Shown in pieces: positions 53,859-64,000 of a stretch of DNA of 64,000 bases. A program made the position numbers and the translations under genes. The stretch comes from Dipteronia dyeriana. Lineage: Eukaryota > Streptophyta > Magnoliopsida > Sapindales > Sapindaceae. Every line of letters begins with the position of its first letter. Positions within the stretch are counted from its first letter, which is position 1. The notes below the pieces were generated by a model. That model made no database searches and was not told where the DNA came from. It saw nothing but the letters and a program-made list of their open reading frames with translations. Location of the stretch: NCBI GenBank assembly GCA_032871835.1, contig CM065297.1:60809253-60873252 (forward strand), read 5' to 3'.

Positions 53859-55026
53859 ATGGACACTGGTAGAGACAGAACTTCATCTCCTCGCAATGTT
53901 GATGCAACACGTGAAGCCAATGTCCCAAATCCTGTAGATGTCGCCGCCACAGGAGAAGATCCATCCTTAAGGACCCCGCCATCCACCAGACATGACGCTG
54001 TTACATCCACAGGTGTAGCCATCGGTATTTCCCCGGAAGCGTTCAAGTAGATCTAGAAGTCCTTACAAAAAGTTATCGAAGATGTCGCTAAGCAGGGGAT
54101 CAGCATATCAGCCACGACTAACATAAGTTCACCGTATCAACTTTCCACGCCGATTGTGGCCTATAATCCTAAGTTATGCTCCGAGATAGTAGCAGTCAAT
54201 CAAGGAGCACCCCAGAAACCTGGAAGAGATGAGGAAAAACATCATGAAAAGGGGGCGTTCTTACAGAAGAGGTGGCCGAGATTATAGGGGAGCGAAAGAA
54301 CCCCAAAAGTCTAGTTCACGGGAAGGCAGCGGAAACCTACCCCGAACGGGTACATAGATATGATCACCAATGAAAAAGGTCCTATTCACATTCAAATGAT
54401 GATGAAACAACCCTTAGAAGGTGTAAGGAGCCAACCCCTATGGTTAGGAGTGACCCATTCGATGCCTAGATCGGCGGGAGGGTCCCTAGGGACCCATATG
54501 GACTCATTATCCGTCAAAGGTTCGATGAGTGAGGAGAACCAGAAGGGGAGTGATAGATTCTCCCTATGAGGATAGAAGCCCTTGAATGAAGGCAGAACTT
54601 GGGAAACCTACTGATCAGGAACTCTGGAAGCCCGTTTGCTGATTCTATAAGGCATGCCCATTTTTCGAAGAAATTTAGAATGCCATATGTGGAGTAGTTC
54701 AAAGCTAATACTAACCCACATGAGCATGTAAGGAGGTACCAAAGTGTAATGGTGCAGTATGATTATGATGATGCCCTCATGTGTCGCATGTTCCCGTAAA
54801 TGTTGGGAGATCAAGGATCCAGATGGTTTGGAGAGCTGTCCGCAGGTTCCTTTAGGAATTTCGAAGAGTTAGTACAAGCATTCACCAGGCTATTCATGGG
54901 AAACATCCAACAAAGAAAGTATAAATCTGCCTTGTTGACCTTGAAGCAAAGGAAAGACGAGAAATTAAAAGACTATATGGCCAGATTCTCATAAGAGGTG
55001 TCAGAAGTGCAAGACCCCAATGATGA
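53859..55026 (+). pseudogene. gypsy gag fragment
   Basis: The ATG at 53859 opens MDTGRDRTSSPRNVDATREA (stop at about 54048). Later pieces include FADSIRHAHFSKKFRMPYVE-like sequence near 54640-54700 and the Retrotrans_gag motif RWFGELSAGSFRNFEELVQA (54824-54883) with LLTLKQRKDEKLKDYMARFS. Stops and shifts are frequent, and the frame ends at the copia junction. Confidence 0.7.
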
Positions 55027-55672
55027 TGTTGTAGGGAAAAATCGATTCAAAACGCGACGGAAGCGTACAAATTAGGGTTTGATATATTTAAAAATTTTCC
55101 CTTTAATAAAAAGAACCTTAATCATAGATTAATTGACGTATATTAAAAGTATCGTCCCTTTTTCTCGTGATGATTGAACTATCGCCGAATTGAATCCATA
55201 AGATCTTCCAATCCAATCACAAACATGAATCACCTAGGAGTGTGCTCTCCCTTTCTTTAAATTGTATACATGAGCATGGAAACAAACAAAATCTTTTTCT
55301 TTTGTTAGTCACAATAATCCTCCAAGAGAAAAACCAAGAACGTTTAGTCACTTATGAATTATAAATCTATTTGACTGAAACTTGTGTGAACCCGATTCGA
55401 TTTTTGTACACAAAACCCTTTTGATGTAAAGGATACTAGTGCACTATCGAAAACAAAAACGTTCCCCTTTTCTCTTCTTCTTGGCCGAATTCAATACACA
55501 ATATCTATGAGTTGGCCGAATTTTGTCTAAAGCAAAAACTAATTTTTTTTCTCTCTCATAAAACCCTAGCCTTGGCCGAGGGTCAAAATTTATGGGTAGT
55601 ATATGTAGGAGACCAAATCCTCTCATAACAAGGATTTACTTTGTGGGCAAGAATCCTTTCCTTAGGTGGATT

Positions 55673-57143
55673 TAGTGATGGGTACAAAAACCGGGACCGA
55701 ACCGAACCAAAAAATGGGTTTTCGGTTCGGTTTGTAGCTTCATTTCGGTTTAAACCGGTTTAAAAAGTTGAAAATCGATAAGTTTTCGGTTCAAACCGGT
55801 TTGGTTTTTCAAAACCGGTTTAAACCGAATTGAACCGCCTTAAATCCCTAATAAAGTGCACTATATAAGTAAGAAAAAAAACACCTAAACCTTTTCTAAT
55901 CTTTCAGAGTTTTAGCTCCATGTCGCTCCTCTCTCAACTTTAAGTCTCTCTAGTCTCTCCGATCTCATTCTTCAACATCAACGACTTTGATCTTGTTCCA
56001 GTGACTTATCTCGTTCATCTCCGCCCAAGGTTGATCTTCTTTTTCTTATCGTTCTTCTACTGACTCTACACACTAGCATCTTCGTTTCTCGGCCGCGCCT
56101 TAGACTTCTGCTCTCATTCATCTCCGATGCCACTCTTTCATTTCTCTGGTCTCCAGTCAAGGTTTAATCAAGGTTTGTTTCCAATCTCATTCTTCGTTTT
56201 TGCTTCAGTTGGATTAAAGTGTTCTGTTGTGCATGTGTGCTTGGATTATTTTGTGTTGAGCACCTATTTCAAATTCAAGTGGGATTTACCCTAAAACAAT
56301 GATTGGAGTGGGATTTACAAACTACCTTAGAAGTGGGAAAATGATTTTTAGATACTAAATGCAATTACCCTTAGTTTCCATCCACTGATTTGATGAAAAA
56401 AATGATTTTTTAATTGTTGTTTGTTCTAATTTGTGATAAACGGTTCATGTTTGAAAACCCCCTAATTTTGTGTTGACCACCTGTAATTGATCGAGAAAGC
56501 CCTGATTTTGCTTCGACTACATAATTTGTGTTGTTTTTTACTAATTTTTTATCTATTAGTTGATTTGTTCCAGCTTCTGACCATGATTGATTTGCTGCAG
56601 TTTTTGAAGAATGAAGAATTGAACCTTGAAGTTTAACAATTATTTTGATTTTATTATACATTGTTTTTTATTTATTTTGGAATATGATTGTATTTCTCGA
56701 ATTTGATCGTTTAATTTTAATTTCAACTTATATTTTGGGATTTAGCTATCTTTGAACTTTGAGATTTGAAGACATTACTAAATTACGAATTTATCTTATT
56801 TTCAATTACAGGTTCTCTGCATCTTTAGTTTTTTGTGAATGAATAACTAGACTTATTGAATTATTGCAAGAAAACAGGTCTCTAATGGCTCAAAGTTAGG
56901 GTCCAAAGCCCATTAAATTACAAAATATGTATATATTAAAAAAACTCTATCAGCCCATCACGTATTCAGGCCCTAGACTCAAAACCGGAATGAATCGAAT
57001 CGAATCGAACCGATAAAAACCAGTTCAGTTCGGTTGCAAAAATTTACTTGGTTTAAACAGGTTTTCGATTTTGAAAACCGAAACTTTTTGGTTCAGTTCG
57101 GTTTTGGCCAAAACCGAACCGAACCGAACCGTGCCCACCCCTA
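55673..57143. mobile_element. non-autonomous hAT-like element with CCGGTT palindromes
   Basis: The ends TAGTGATGGGTAC and (reverse complement) TAGGGGTGGGCAC form imperfect inverted repeats. The flanks GGTGGATT (55665-55672) and GGTGGAAT (57144-57151) agree in 7 of 8 bases, as for a hAT 8-bp duplication. Both subterminal regions are dense in AACCGGTTT/CCGAACC motifs. No transposase reading was found in its 1,471 bp. Confidence 0.75.
55690..55850. repeat. left subterminal CCGGTT array
   Basis: It includes the perfect palindrome TTTAAACCGGTTTAAA (55749-55764), CAAACCGGTTTG, AAAACCGGTTTAAACC and several CGGTTCGGTTT units. The right end (about 56980-57135) has a matching set of CCGAACCGAACC and GGTTTTCGATTTTGAAAACC units. 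Confidence 0.85.
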
Positions 57144-58782
57144 GGTGGAATTACTTGATGACCAAGAATCCTCTTTAAAAACGAATTCTTTTCTATACCA
57201 AGACTCCTAATCCAACTCAAATAGTGTATTTATTTAATAACCAATTATTGAATATAAATTAAATTGTGACTAAATCAAAAACTTTCTAATTTGACCAATT
57301 GTCAATTTGAGTCCTAATAGTAATCAAATACTTCATAATTTGACTAGATAAAAAAAATTCTTTTATTTATCTACTTATCAAATATAGTATTTGATACTTA
57401 TCATATTACCAACAATAATATGACTCTAGGAGACCATGTCCTACAAGGAAAAAGATTTTGACTTTTAATTAATTAATTAATTTCCATTTAATTAAATAAT
57501 AAAATAAAAAACAATTATAAGACTAATAAATAGTCCCTTACCGCCCAAGCTACTATATATGGCCCAATATTGTTTTTTCTATTTTATTAAATCCATTAGA
57601 CCTTAATAAAAAATCCATATGTGAATTAGACTCATTCTTACTAAAAAAGAAACAATTCCACATGCCTTAATGCAATTCTAGATGGACCCAAAAATTTGTC
57701 TGGTAAAATATATCAAGTGATCCATTCAAGTTCATGTGGATTGGGGATCTTGACGGGCTATCTAAATTTAAGCTCCAATAGACACAACCCAATCATAATC
57801 AACAAATTATTCACTTAGGTTTGATCTATTAATTTTAGTACATTCCACTAAAAAATTAAACTTGAACTCGTAAATAAAGATAAAATAAGTTAATATTGCT
57901 CATTCATACTCTAGACAATCTTAATAGAGATAATGTATCATCGTGAAGAATATCAGTAATCGCTAAGAGCTCAAAGACCGTTTATAACTCTCCAAGTTAC
58001 CATTTTACTCATATGACCACATTTTGAACTTGGATATTTTGACTTGTCCAGAAGCCATATTTCAATAGATACTATTGAAAACTTAACGTTAAGATTTAAT
58101 ATCCAATGTCTCAAAACATCTATATGATGATATTCTACTCTCATTTAAAAAAATGGAGCCACGATGTCCATATCTATAAATGAAGTCCTCTATCGATTAA
58201 CAAATGAATACCACTAAACTATCAAGGATAGACTATGCTGTATAATCGTACTCATTGATAGCTCAAATGATAACACTTGCAACCATAAGTCCATCATTTA
58301 TCTCATGATTGAGATAGACTCTCCGATTGTCTTCAAGTGAAAACTTTTATCCATTGACGGTTCTGGATAAAGTATTTCACTATGATCTTATTCAATGCAC
58401 CCAGTGCATTAGATTCTTTTGCCCAAAGACACCACACTTTGATGATTTTAGACTCATCATAACACATTTGATCCCACTCAAATGCTAGCAAAAGAATCTA
58501 TAACTTTGACAAGATAAAGGCACTCTATCTTTATCTTAAATTGTGAATATTAATCAAGGCTAACTAAAGAATTGTGTCTACCTTACACATATCCAGATGT
58601 ATGAACAATTCTTCTTTTCTCATAGTCTTTTGACCTTATGATTATTTACTTTTGACAATTATAATAATTAAACTATAAATGCTATAAGAATTGTTAAACT
58701 AGAAATCACTTTCATTAATATGAAAAGATTGTCAAATACATTATTACACTCTTGCTATCGAGCATAATTCCAACAATCTCTC

Positions 58783-61725
58783 ACTTGCTCTTTAGCAAAT
58801 GTGCCATATCTCTTATCCCCATATTCTCCAAGTGCCCATTTAAACTCTTTTGTGGAAGAGCCGTTGTGAAGGGATCAGCTAAATTTTCTACTGACGCGAT
58901 CTTGGTTATCGTCACATCTCCCCTATACACAATTTCCCTCAAAAGGTGATAGTTTCCTTCAATGTGTTTCTATCTCTTATGACTTCTTAGTTCTCTCGAA
59001 TTAGCCACTACTCCACTATTGTCACAATAGATAGTGATCTGCTTATTTGCATCAGGAACCACTTCTAAATCAATCAAGAATTGGTGGATCCAGACAACCT
59101 CTTTAGTAGCTTTGTATACGGTAACATACTCAGCTTCCATTGTGGAATCAACAATACAAGATTGCTTGATACTCCACCATATGACTGCCCCTCCTCCAAG
59201 TGTAAACACAGATCCTGATGTTGATCTTCTAGAGTCAGAGTCCGATTGGAAATCAAAATCTGTATACTTAACGGAAATTAAATCCCCTCCGGAGTATACA
59301 AGCATATAATCACTTATTCTCTTGAGATACTTGAAAATATGTTTGACTGCTGTTCAGTGATCATGACCAGGTTTTAATTGAAACTTGCTAACTATGCCAA
59401 AGATAAAACAAATATCTGGTCTAGTGCAGAGCATTGCATAAATGAGACTCCCAACTGCCGAGGCATATGGAACTCTACTCATGAATTGCTCTTCATGCTC
59501 ATTCTTAGGAACCTGTTCCTTAGAAAGTTTGATTCCATGTCTGAAAGGTAACATACCTTTCTTGGAATCTTGTATGGAAAACCTAGATAAGATTTTATCT
59601 ATGTATGAAGCTTGTGATAATGCAATCGTTCTATTCATTCTATCCCTTATGACTTGGATACCAAGAATATAACTTGCTTCTCCTAAGTCATTCATGTCAA
59701 ATTGTTTTGCTAACCATTCTTTTACTGATGTCAATACACTTACATCGTTTCAGATAAGTAGTATATCATCAACATAAAGAACTAGGAAAACCAACTTGTC
59801 GCCTTTAACCCTTTTGCTTATACAGGGTTCATCAAGGTTTTGAATAAATCCAAAAAAATTCACTGCTTGACTGAACCTTATGTTCCAGGATCTGGATGCT
59901 TACTTCAATCCTTATATGGATCTTTGCAACTTTCATACCCTTTCCTCTTGTCCATTTTCAATGAATCCTTCTAATTGCATCATATAGATGCTTTCATCAA
60001 TACTTCCATTAAAGAAAGTTGTCTTGACGTCCATTTTCTAAATCTCTAGGTCTAGAGATGCTGCAATGGATAAGAGTATCCTAATGGATTTAAGCATGAC
60101 CACAAGAGAGATGATTTCCTCATAATCGATACATTTCTTCTGTGTATAACCTTTATCTACCAATCTAGCTTTATAGGTTTTCACTTTTCCATCTATTTCT
60201 CTATTCCTCTTGTATACCCACTTGCACCTGATGGGTTTTATCCCTTTAGGCAAGTCTACAAGAGACCAGACTTTGTTTTTTAACATAGATTCAATTTCGG
60301 ATTGCATTGTCTTTTACTAATTGTGACAATCAACATCTTCTATTGCTTCCTTGTACGTATAGGGATCATCGTCGTCCGAGAGATTCTCTACAGATTCTCC
60401 TAGACCGATGTATCTCTCAGGTTGTCTACTAATCCTCCCATTATGACGAGGTATGGTAGATTGTTGATCTTGTGTTGGTGCGGAACTTACTATTGAGCTA
60501 GATTGTGAAACCTCTTGTGGAATTGTATCTCCTGAAAGCTCATTCAGGACAATTCTACTTTTAGGCACAAAATTATTCATATAGTCCTCTTCCAGAAATT
60601 TAGCATTTGTCAAAACAAATACTTTAAGATCTAAAGGACTATAGAAATAATATCATTTTGTTCCTTTTGGATACCCTACAAATATGCATGTTTCTGAAAG
60701 GGACTCCATCTTTTCTGTCTTTCCTTTTAACACGTGCACAGGACATCCAGATATCCTTAAGTGTTGTAAACTAGGCTTTCGCCCAGTCCATAACTCATGC
60801 GGTGTTTTAGGAATTGACTTAGATGGTACATCATTTAGAATGTACATGACAGTTTGTAAAGTATATCCCCAAAAAGAATTAAGAAGCGTTGAATAACTTA
60901 ACATAGAACTAACCATGTCCAAAAGAGTTCTATTTCTCCTTTATGCTACCATATTTTGTTGAGGTGTACCTGGTGTAGAAAACTAAGTAATTATCCCATT
61001 AACAATAACATATTGCTGAAACTCGTCAGATAGATATTCTCCACCATGATCAGACCTTAAGATTTTTATGTGTTTCTCAAGCTGATTTTCTACTTCAGCT
61101 TTAGACGCTTTGAACATGTCAAAAGCATCCGACTTATGTATTGTGAGATAAACATAGCCAAATCTCGAGTAATCATATGTGAAAGTGATGAAGTACTTAT
61201 ATCCACTTCTAGCTTGAATGCTCATAGGACCACACACATCAGTGTGTATCAATCCTAAACATTTGATGGCTCTTTTGCCTTTGGTCGTGAACGACCTTTT
61301 GGTCATTTTACCTTCCAAACAAGATTCTCAAGATGGTAGATCATCAACCTTTAAGTCACTTAGAGGTCCGTCACTAACCAATCTTTTAATCCTATCAAGG
61401 TTAATATGACCTAGGCGCAAATGCCATAGGTAGGTTTCATCTTTTGATAATTTTACTCTTTTATGATTAGGTTCCGTTGATTCCATGTCTAACAAGTGAG
61501 AGATATTTCTATGTAAGTAGAATAAACCGTTTTCCAATGTACCTTTGCAAATAGTTTTGTCATTCTTACTAATAATAAAAACTTTATTAAAAGTAACTGA
61601 ATAACCAAATTTATTTATAGACTAAACTAAAATCAAATTCCTCTTGAATTGAGATACATAATAAACGTCTATTAAATTTAAATGCATATAAGAATCTAAA
61701 TTGATTCTAATATCTCCCACTACAC
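58783..61725 (-). pseudogene. copia pol (integrase, RT, RNase H), broken
   Basis: Pre-integrase: TYLWHLRLGHINLDRIKRLV at 61328-61537. Integrase core: LIHTDVCGPMSIQARSGYKY (first Asp) and RSDHGGEYLSDEFQ (second Asp) at 60983-61318, continuing at 60653-60922. RT: VWSLVDLPKGIKPIRCKWVY at about 60240, LYVDDILL (59755-59780, catalytic box intact) and WLAKQFDMNDLGEASYILGI at about 59700. RNase H: WWSIKQSCIVDSTMEAEYVT and YCDNSGVVANS (59000-59180). The polyprotein ends MAHLLKSK-TGA at 58783. Stops and shifts lie between the pieces, so it is inactive. Confidence 0.87.
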
Positions 61726-62627
61726 TAGTAGACACCAACGCTCAGTATACAAAAGCATTTACACTAGTGTTCTAAAACCTTGCTTTCGTATACAAAAACA
61801 ATCTCGGGGCACTTAGAAATCGCTCAATATCGGGTGGGGGCGCCTCAAAGGCCTACTGAGGGGGCCAAAAAAAATATGTCCCAAAGACAGTGTACACTCA
61901 CCGAGGCTAATTGGGTATAATAAAGTACTGTTATAGCACCTTCAGGTTATAAACTCCATATGGGATGTGCCAAGAGTTGAACAAGGGATAAGTATTTTTA
62001 CTTAAAAATATGTTCAATTAAAGTACCTGTTAAGTCAGTAAAATACGAGATGCCCTGTTGCAACGAATCTTGATCAACAGACTATTGAGAGATGTCCCAA
62101 TGAGTTAGTTGACAGATAAAAGACAAGAGTCTATAAATTACATACCATGTAAATGGGTTATAAATGAACACTCCTTGACATAAAAGCAACAAGATGATCG
62201 CGAGCTTGAGTAACCCATCGGCTGACCCAAACGGCTCCCCCGACTCTGCCTATGCGAAGGCTATTACAAGCCTTAACATACGAAGTTACTTAACCAAAGT
62301 CAAGACAACAGACTCAATATAGCTTGGGTTAAATTAAAGAAATTGGGTGAGAGGATGTGATCACAACCGAAACAATTAACTTAGGTGTGGCTCAACACGT
62401 ATAGTTCAAGTTAATAAGCAGTTACAATCAGTCATAAGCCGTTCAATTTTTAGACGACTATTGTTACCAGTTCAAGGCTTTAGTTATTACTAATGCGTAA
62501 TGGGATAACCAATTCATATCAAGTCACTAGTTTATATAGAAACAACAGAAATAATATAATGCATTTTATTTATAAAGTGGAACAATTATAAAAGCAGCAG
62601 TTACAAAGATAACAAGGCAAAAAATTC
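61726..62627. other. left part of a third Tat-like region (uncertain)
   Basis: No protein similarity was seen. It lies between the copia break and the antisense ORF, where elements A and B have non-coding sequence. The edge with copia is not sharp. Confidence 0.35.
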
Positions 62628-64000
62628 TTAAGCAGACGGGGAATTAGAAGGGCCTCTATGTCCAGAACCGCCAGAAGAGAGATCACCACCACAGTCTTGG
62701 CTCAAGTCTTCAAAGTCTGGCCAAGTGATGTTGTCCCCCAACTCATTGGCCGTGAAAGAAGAGTAGTCTGTACCCAACAAAGGCCCAACATAAGCCCCCT
62801 TGGTTAAGGCTCTACTTTCTTCACTGGCATGAAAAAACACCAGAGAAGACTTAGAAGGAAGCTCTAGGTGCATGGGATGAGGATCCCTTCCCGATAGACA
62901 TGTAGTAAGCCCTTCATCAGATCCTTTGATTCCTTATGGCTTACAAGGACTCATCTTTGTGTTTCTTGAAAGCTCTGCCCTATTTACGGCAAGCCTCTTC
63001 TGAAGACCTCTCCCTGACCCTGAAGAAAGCCCGAACGGTGGTAAGCCTCCTCTTAAATTCCCTCAGCATGACGGCGTTAAAAGCTGGGGATCTTTTATAG
63101 CGGTCTATGTTTTGGACTTCAATGGCTGACTTAGCCTCCTGAGAAAGCACCTCAATGCTAACTTGTTGTTGCTCCAAGTCCTTGTGCAGGAGTTCATAAT
63201 GAATACAAGCCTCCTTACATGCTTGCTGTGTTTCAAGCATGACCTATTGGACAGAGGTAAGGGTGTCTTGGGCAAACCGGGTCTCCTCATGTGCTTTCTT
63301 CGCATCTGTCTCAGCCAGGATGGCTCTCGACTCAAGTTGAGCATTCAGCAATTCAGTTTTGGCAAACCTTTTCTCTAGCTCAACATTCCTCATGGTAAGC
63401 TGTCTGAGGGTTACCTCAAATGCTGAAGCCCTACCTTGGACGTTCGGTATGGTCTTTCTTAGGGCAAGCTCAATCGCAACATCGACCTTCAGTTGCTTCT
63501 TATACTACTTAACTCTGGAAGCACAGACAGAGGAAGACTTAAGGGCATCATCTTTTTCAGCGAAAGCCTTCTTCAATTAAGATATCTCCGCAACCTACCT
63601 TTTCTTATCGGCCAAGCCCTAGGTCAGCTCCCCCACCGCCTAAATAAAAAAGTTTAGAGAAATCAAAAGGTATGCAAGAAAAAGATGATGCAAAAGGCAC
63701 TTACAAAATTCTATTGTTGAAAATCATATGGACCAGCTCAGATGGAATAGCCGCCCTGGCCCCCTTCCAGTAATCATCACTAATATACCCTTCGCCGACT
63801 GACATGGAGCAAAACATGGAAAGGGGGTCAACTCAAATATCGTTTGAGTGAGGGAACCTAGAAGCTGGAACATCTGGAATCTTTGACGGGATGGATCGGT
63901 CATGGACAGAAGTAGAGATAGTCGGAAGCGTCATAGGAAGGGTCAGGCCAGCAGTGTTTGGCATCTGTGAGACCACAATACTCTCACCAGCCTGAGAGGT
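62628..64000 (-). pseudogene. antisense ORF of a third Tat-like element, partial
   Basis: Minus-strand reading from the window edge: SIVVSQMPNTAGLTLPM, then GEGYISDDYWKGARAAIPSE and LVHMIFNNRIL. A probable GT-AG intron (about 63705-63642, donor GTAAGTGCC, acceptor TTATTTAG) follows at a place like intron 2 of the other aORFs. Beyond it is a long coiled-coil region (LEKRFAKTELLNAQLESRAI, LHKDLEQQQVSIEVLSQEAK) with IDRYKRSPAFNAVMLREF, and an acidic end ELGDNITWPDFEDLSQDCGG. Several in-frame stops. The family is distinct from A and B, and assignment to Tat is inference from layout. Confidence 0.5.

Larger units (their letters stand above)
53048..55026 (+). mobile_element. Ty3/gypsy fragment: LTR, PBS and gag
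   Basis: An LTR-like block is followed by a primer binding region (ACTGGCGCTAGAAAAAAGG) and gag pieces on the plus strand. It is cut at 55027 by the copia LTR end. The left LTR edge (TGTCACGTCAGC at 53048) was chosen because it forms TGT...ACA with the end at 53782 and is tentative. Confidence 0.65.
55027..58773 (-). repeat. copia 3' LTR, interrupted by a hAT-like element
   Basis: On the minus strand it starts TGTTGGAATTATGCTCG at 58773, just after the purine tract AAGTGAGAGA, and ends TTTTTCCCTACAACA at 55027 (TGTTG...CAACA). Its length without the nested element is about 2.27 kb, long for copia. The second LTR is not in the window, so the left edge rests only on the terminal repeat. Confidence 0.7.
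55027..61725 (-). mobile_element. Ty1/copia element, minus strand, 5'-truncated
   Basis: From right to left: pre-integrase, integrase, RT, RNase H, polypurine tract and 3' LTR. Gag, PBS and 5' LTR are missing; homology stops near 61725. A hAT-like element sits in the LTR. Confidence 0.85.

Noticed and set aside
53740..54046. Minus-strand open frames at 53740-54046
   Set aside because: They are antisense to the gypsy PBS and gag start, which have consistent retroelement order on the plus strand.

Overview
This window is nuclear DNA from a flowering plant, almost certainly a eudicot. Three intron-bearing or plant-specific host genes sit in a matrix of nested LTR retrotransposons, LINE and hAT elements. 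The host genes are a CLC-type anion transporter (plus strand, 7 exons), a plant mid-SUN-domain protein (minus strand, 4 exons) and a single-exon PLS-class PPR protein (minus strand). CLC and SUN are convergent, with 833 bp between their stop codons. PPR lies upstream of SUN on the same strand. The species cannot be told from the sequence.

Layout. 1-3098: Ty1/copia fragment (LTR end, tRNA-Met PBS, gag, broken protease). 3099-12564: Ty3/gypsy element A of the Tat type, plus strand, with most of its 5' LTR and its gag core missing. It carries an antisense ORF (aORF) between pol and the 3' LTR. 12565-13422: remnant of a second gypsy element whose LTR ends 120 bp before the CLC start codon. 13543-17647: CLC. 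18481-38106: SUN gene. Its last intron (17,341 bp) holds a complete Tat element B (19170-35572, target duplication AATAC, same strand as SUN). Element B is itself interrupted by a hAT transposon (28178-32250, duplication GGTATGAT), and a foldback MITE lies beside it (35633-35820). 38874-41195: PPR. 41411-53040: a LINE on the minus strand split by an Athila-like gypsy fragment (42999-50059), which is split in turn by a 2.8-kb solo LTR or LTR-like element (46488-49273, duplication CCAAC). 53048-55026: gypsy LTR plus gag fragment. 55027-61725: copia on the minus strand whose 3' LTR contains a 1.5-kb non-autonomous hAT-like element (55673-57143). 61726-64000: start of a third Tat-like region with another antisense ORF.

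The most interesting results are these. (1) The SUN reading frame can be followed across the 17-kb intron: a 232-nt last exon at 18712-18481 supplies the two C-terminal membrane segments in the right phase. (2) The antisense ORFs of Tat elements A and B share a TATA-like box, a leader and two introns at the same codons. In B, removing intron 1 joins two separate reading frames exactly, so the aORF looks like a spliced, independently promoted gene. (3) Two unrelated hAT elements carry dense, family-specific palindromic subterminal arrays. All transposon coding regions carry stops or frameshifts except the copia gag, so most are dead copies. All boundaries were read by eye; no alignment or database search was run.
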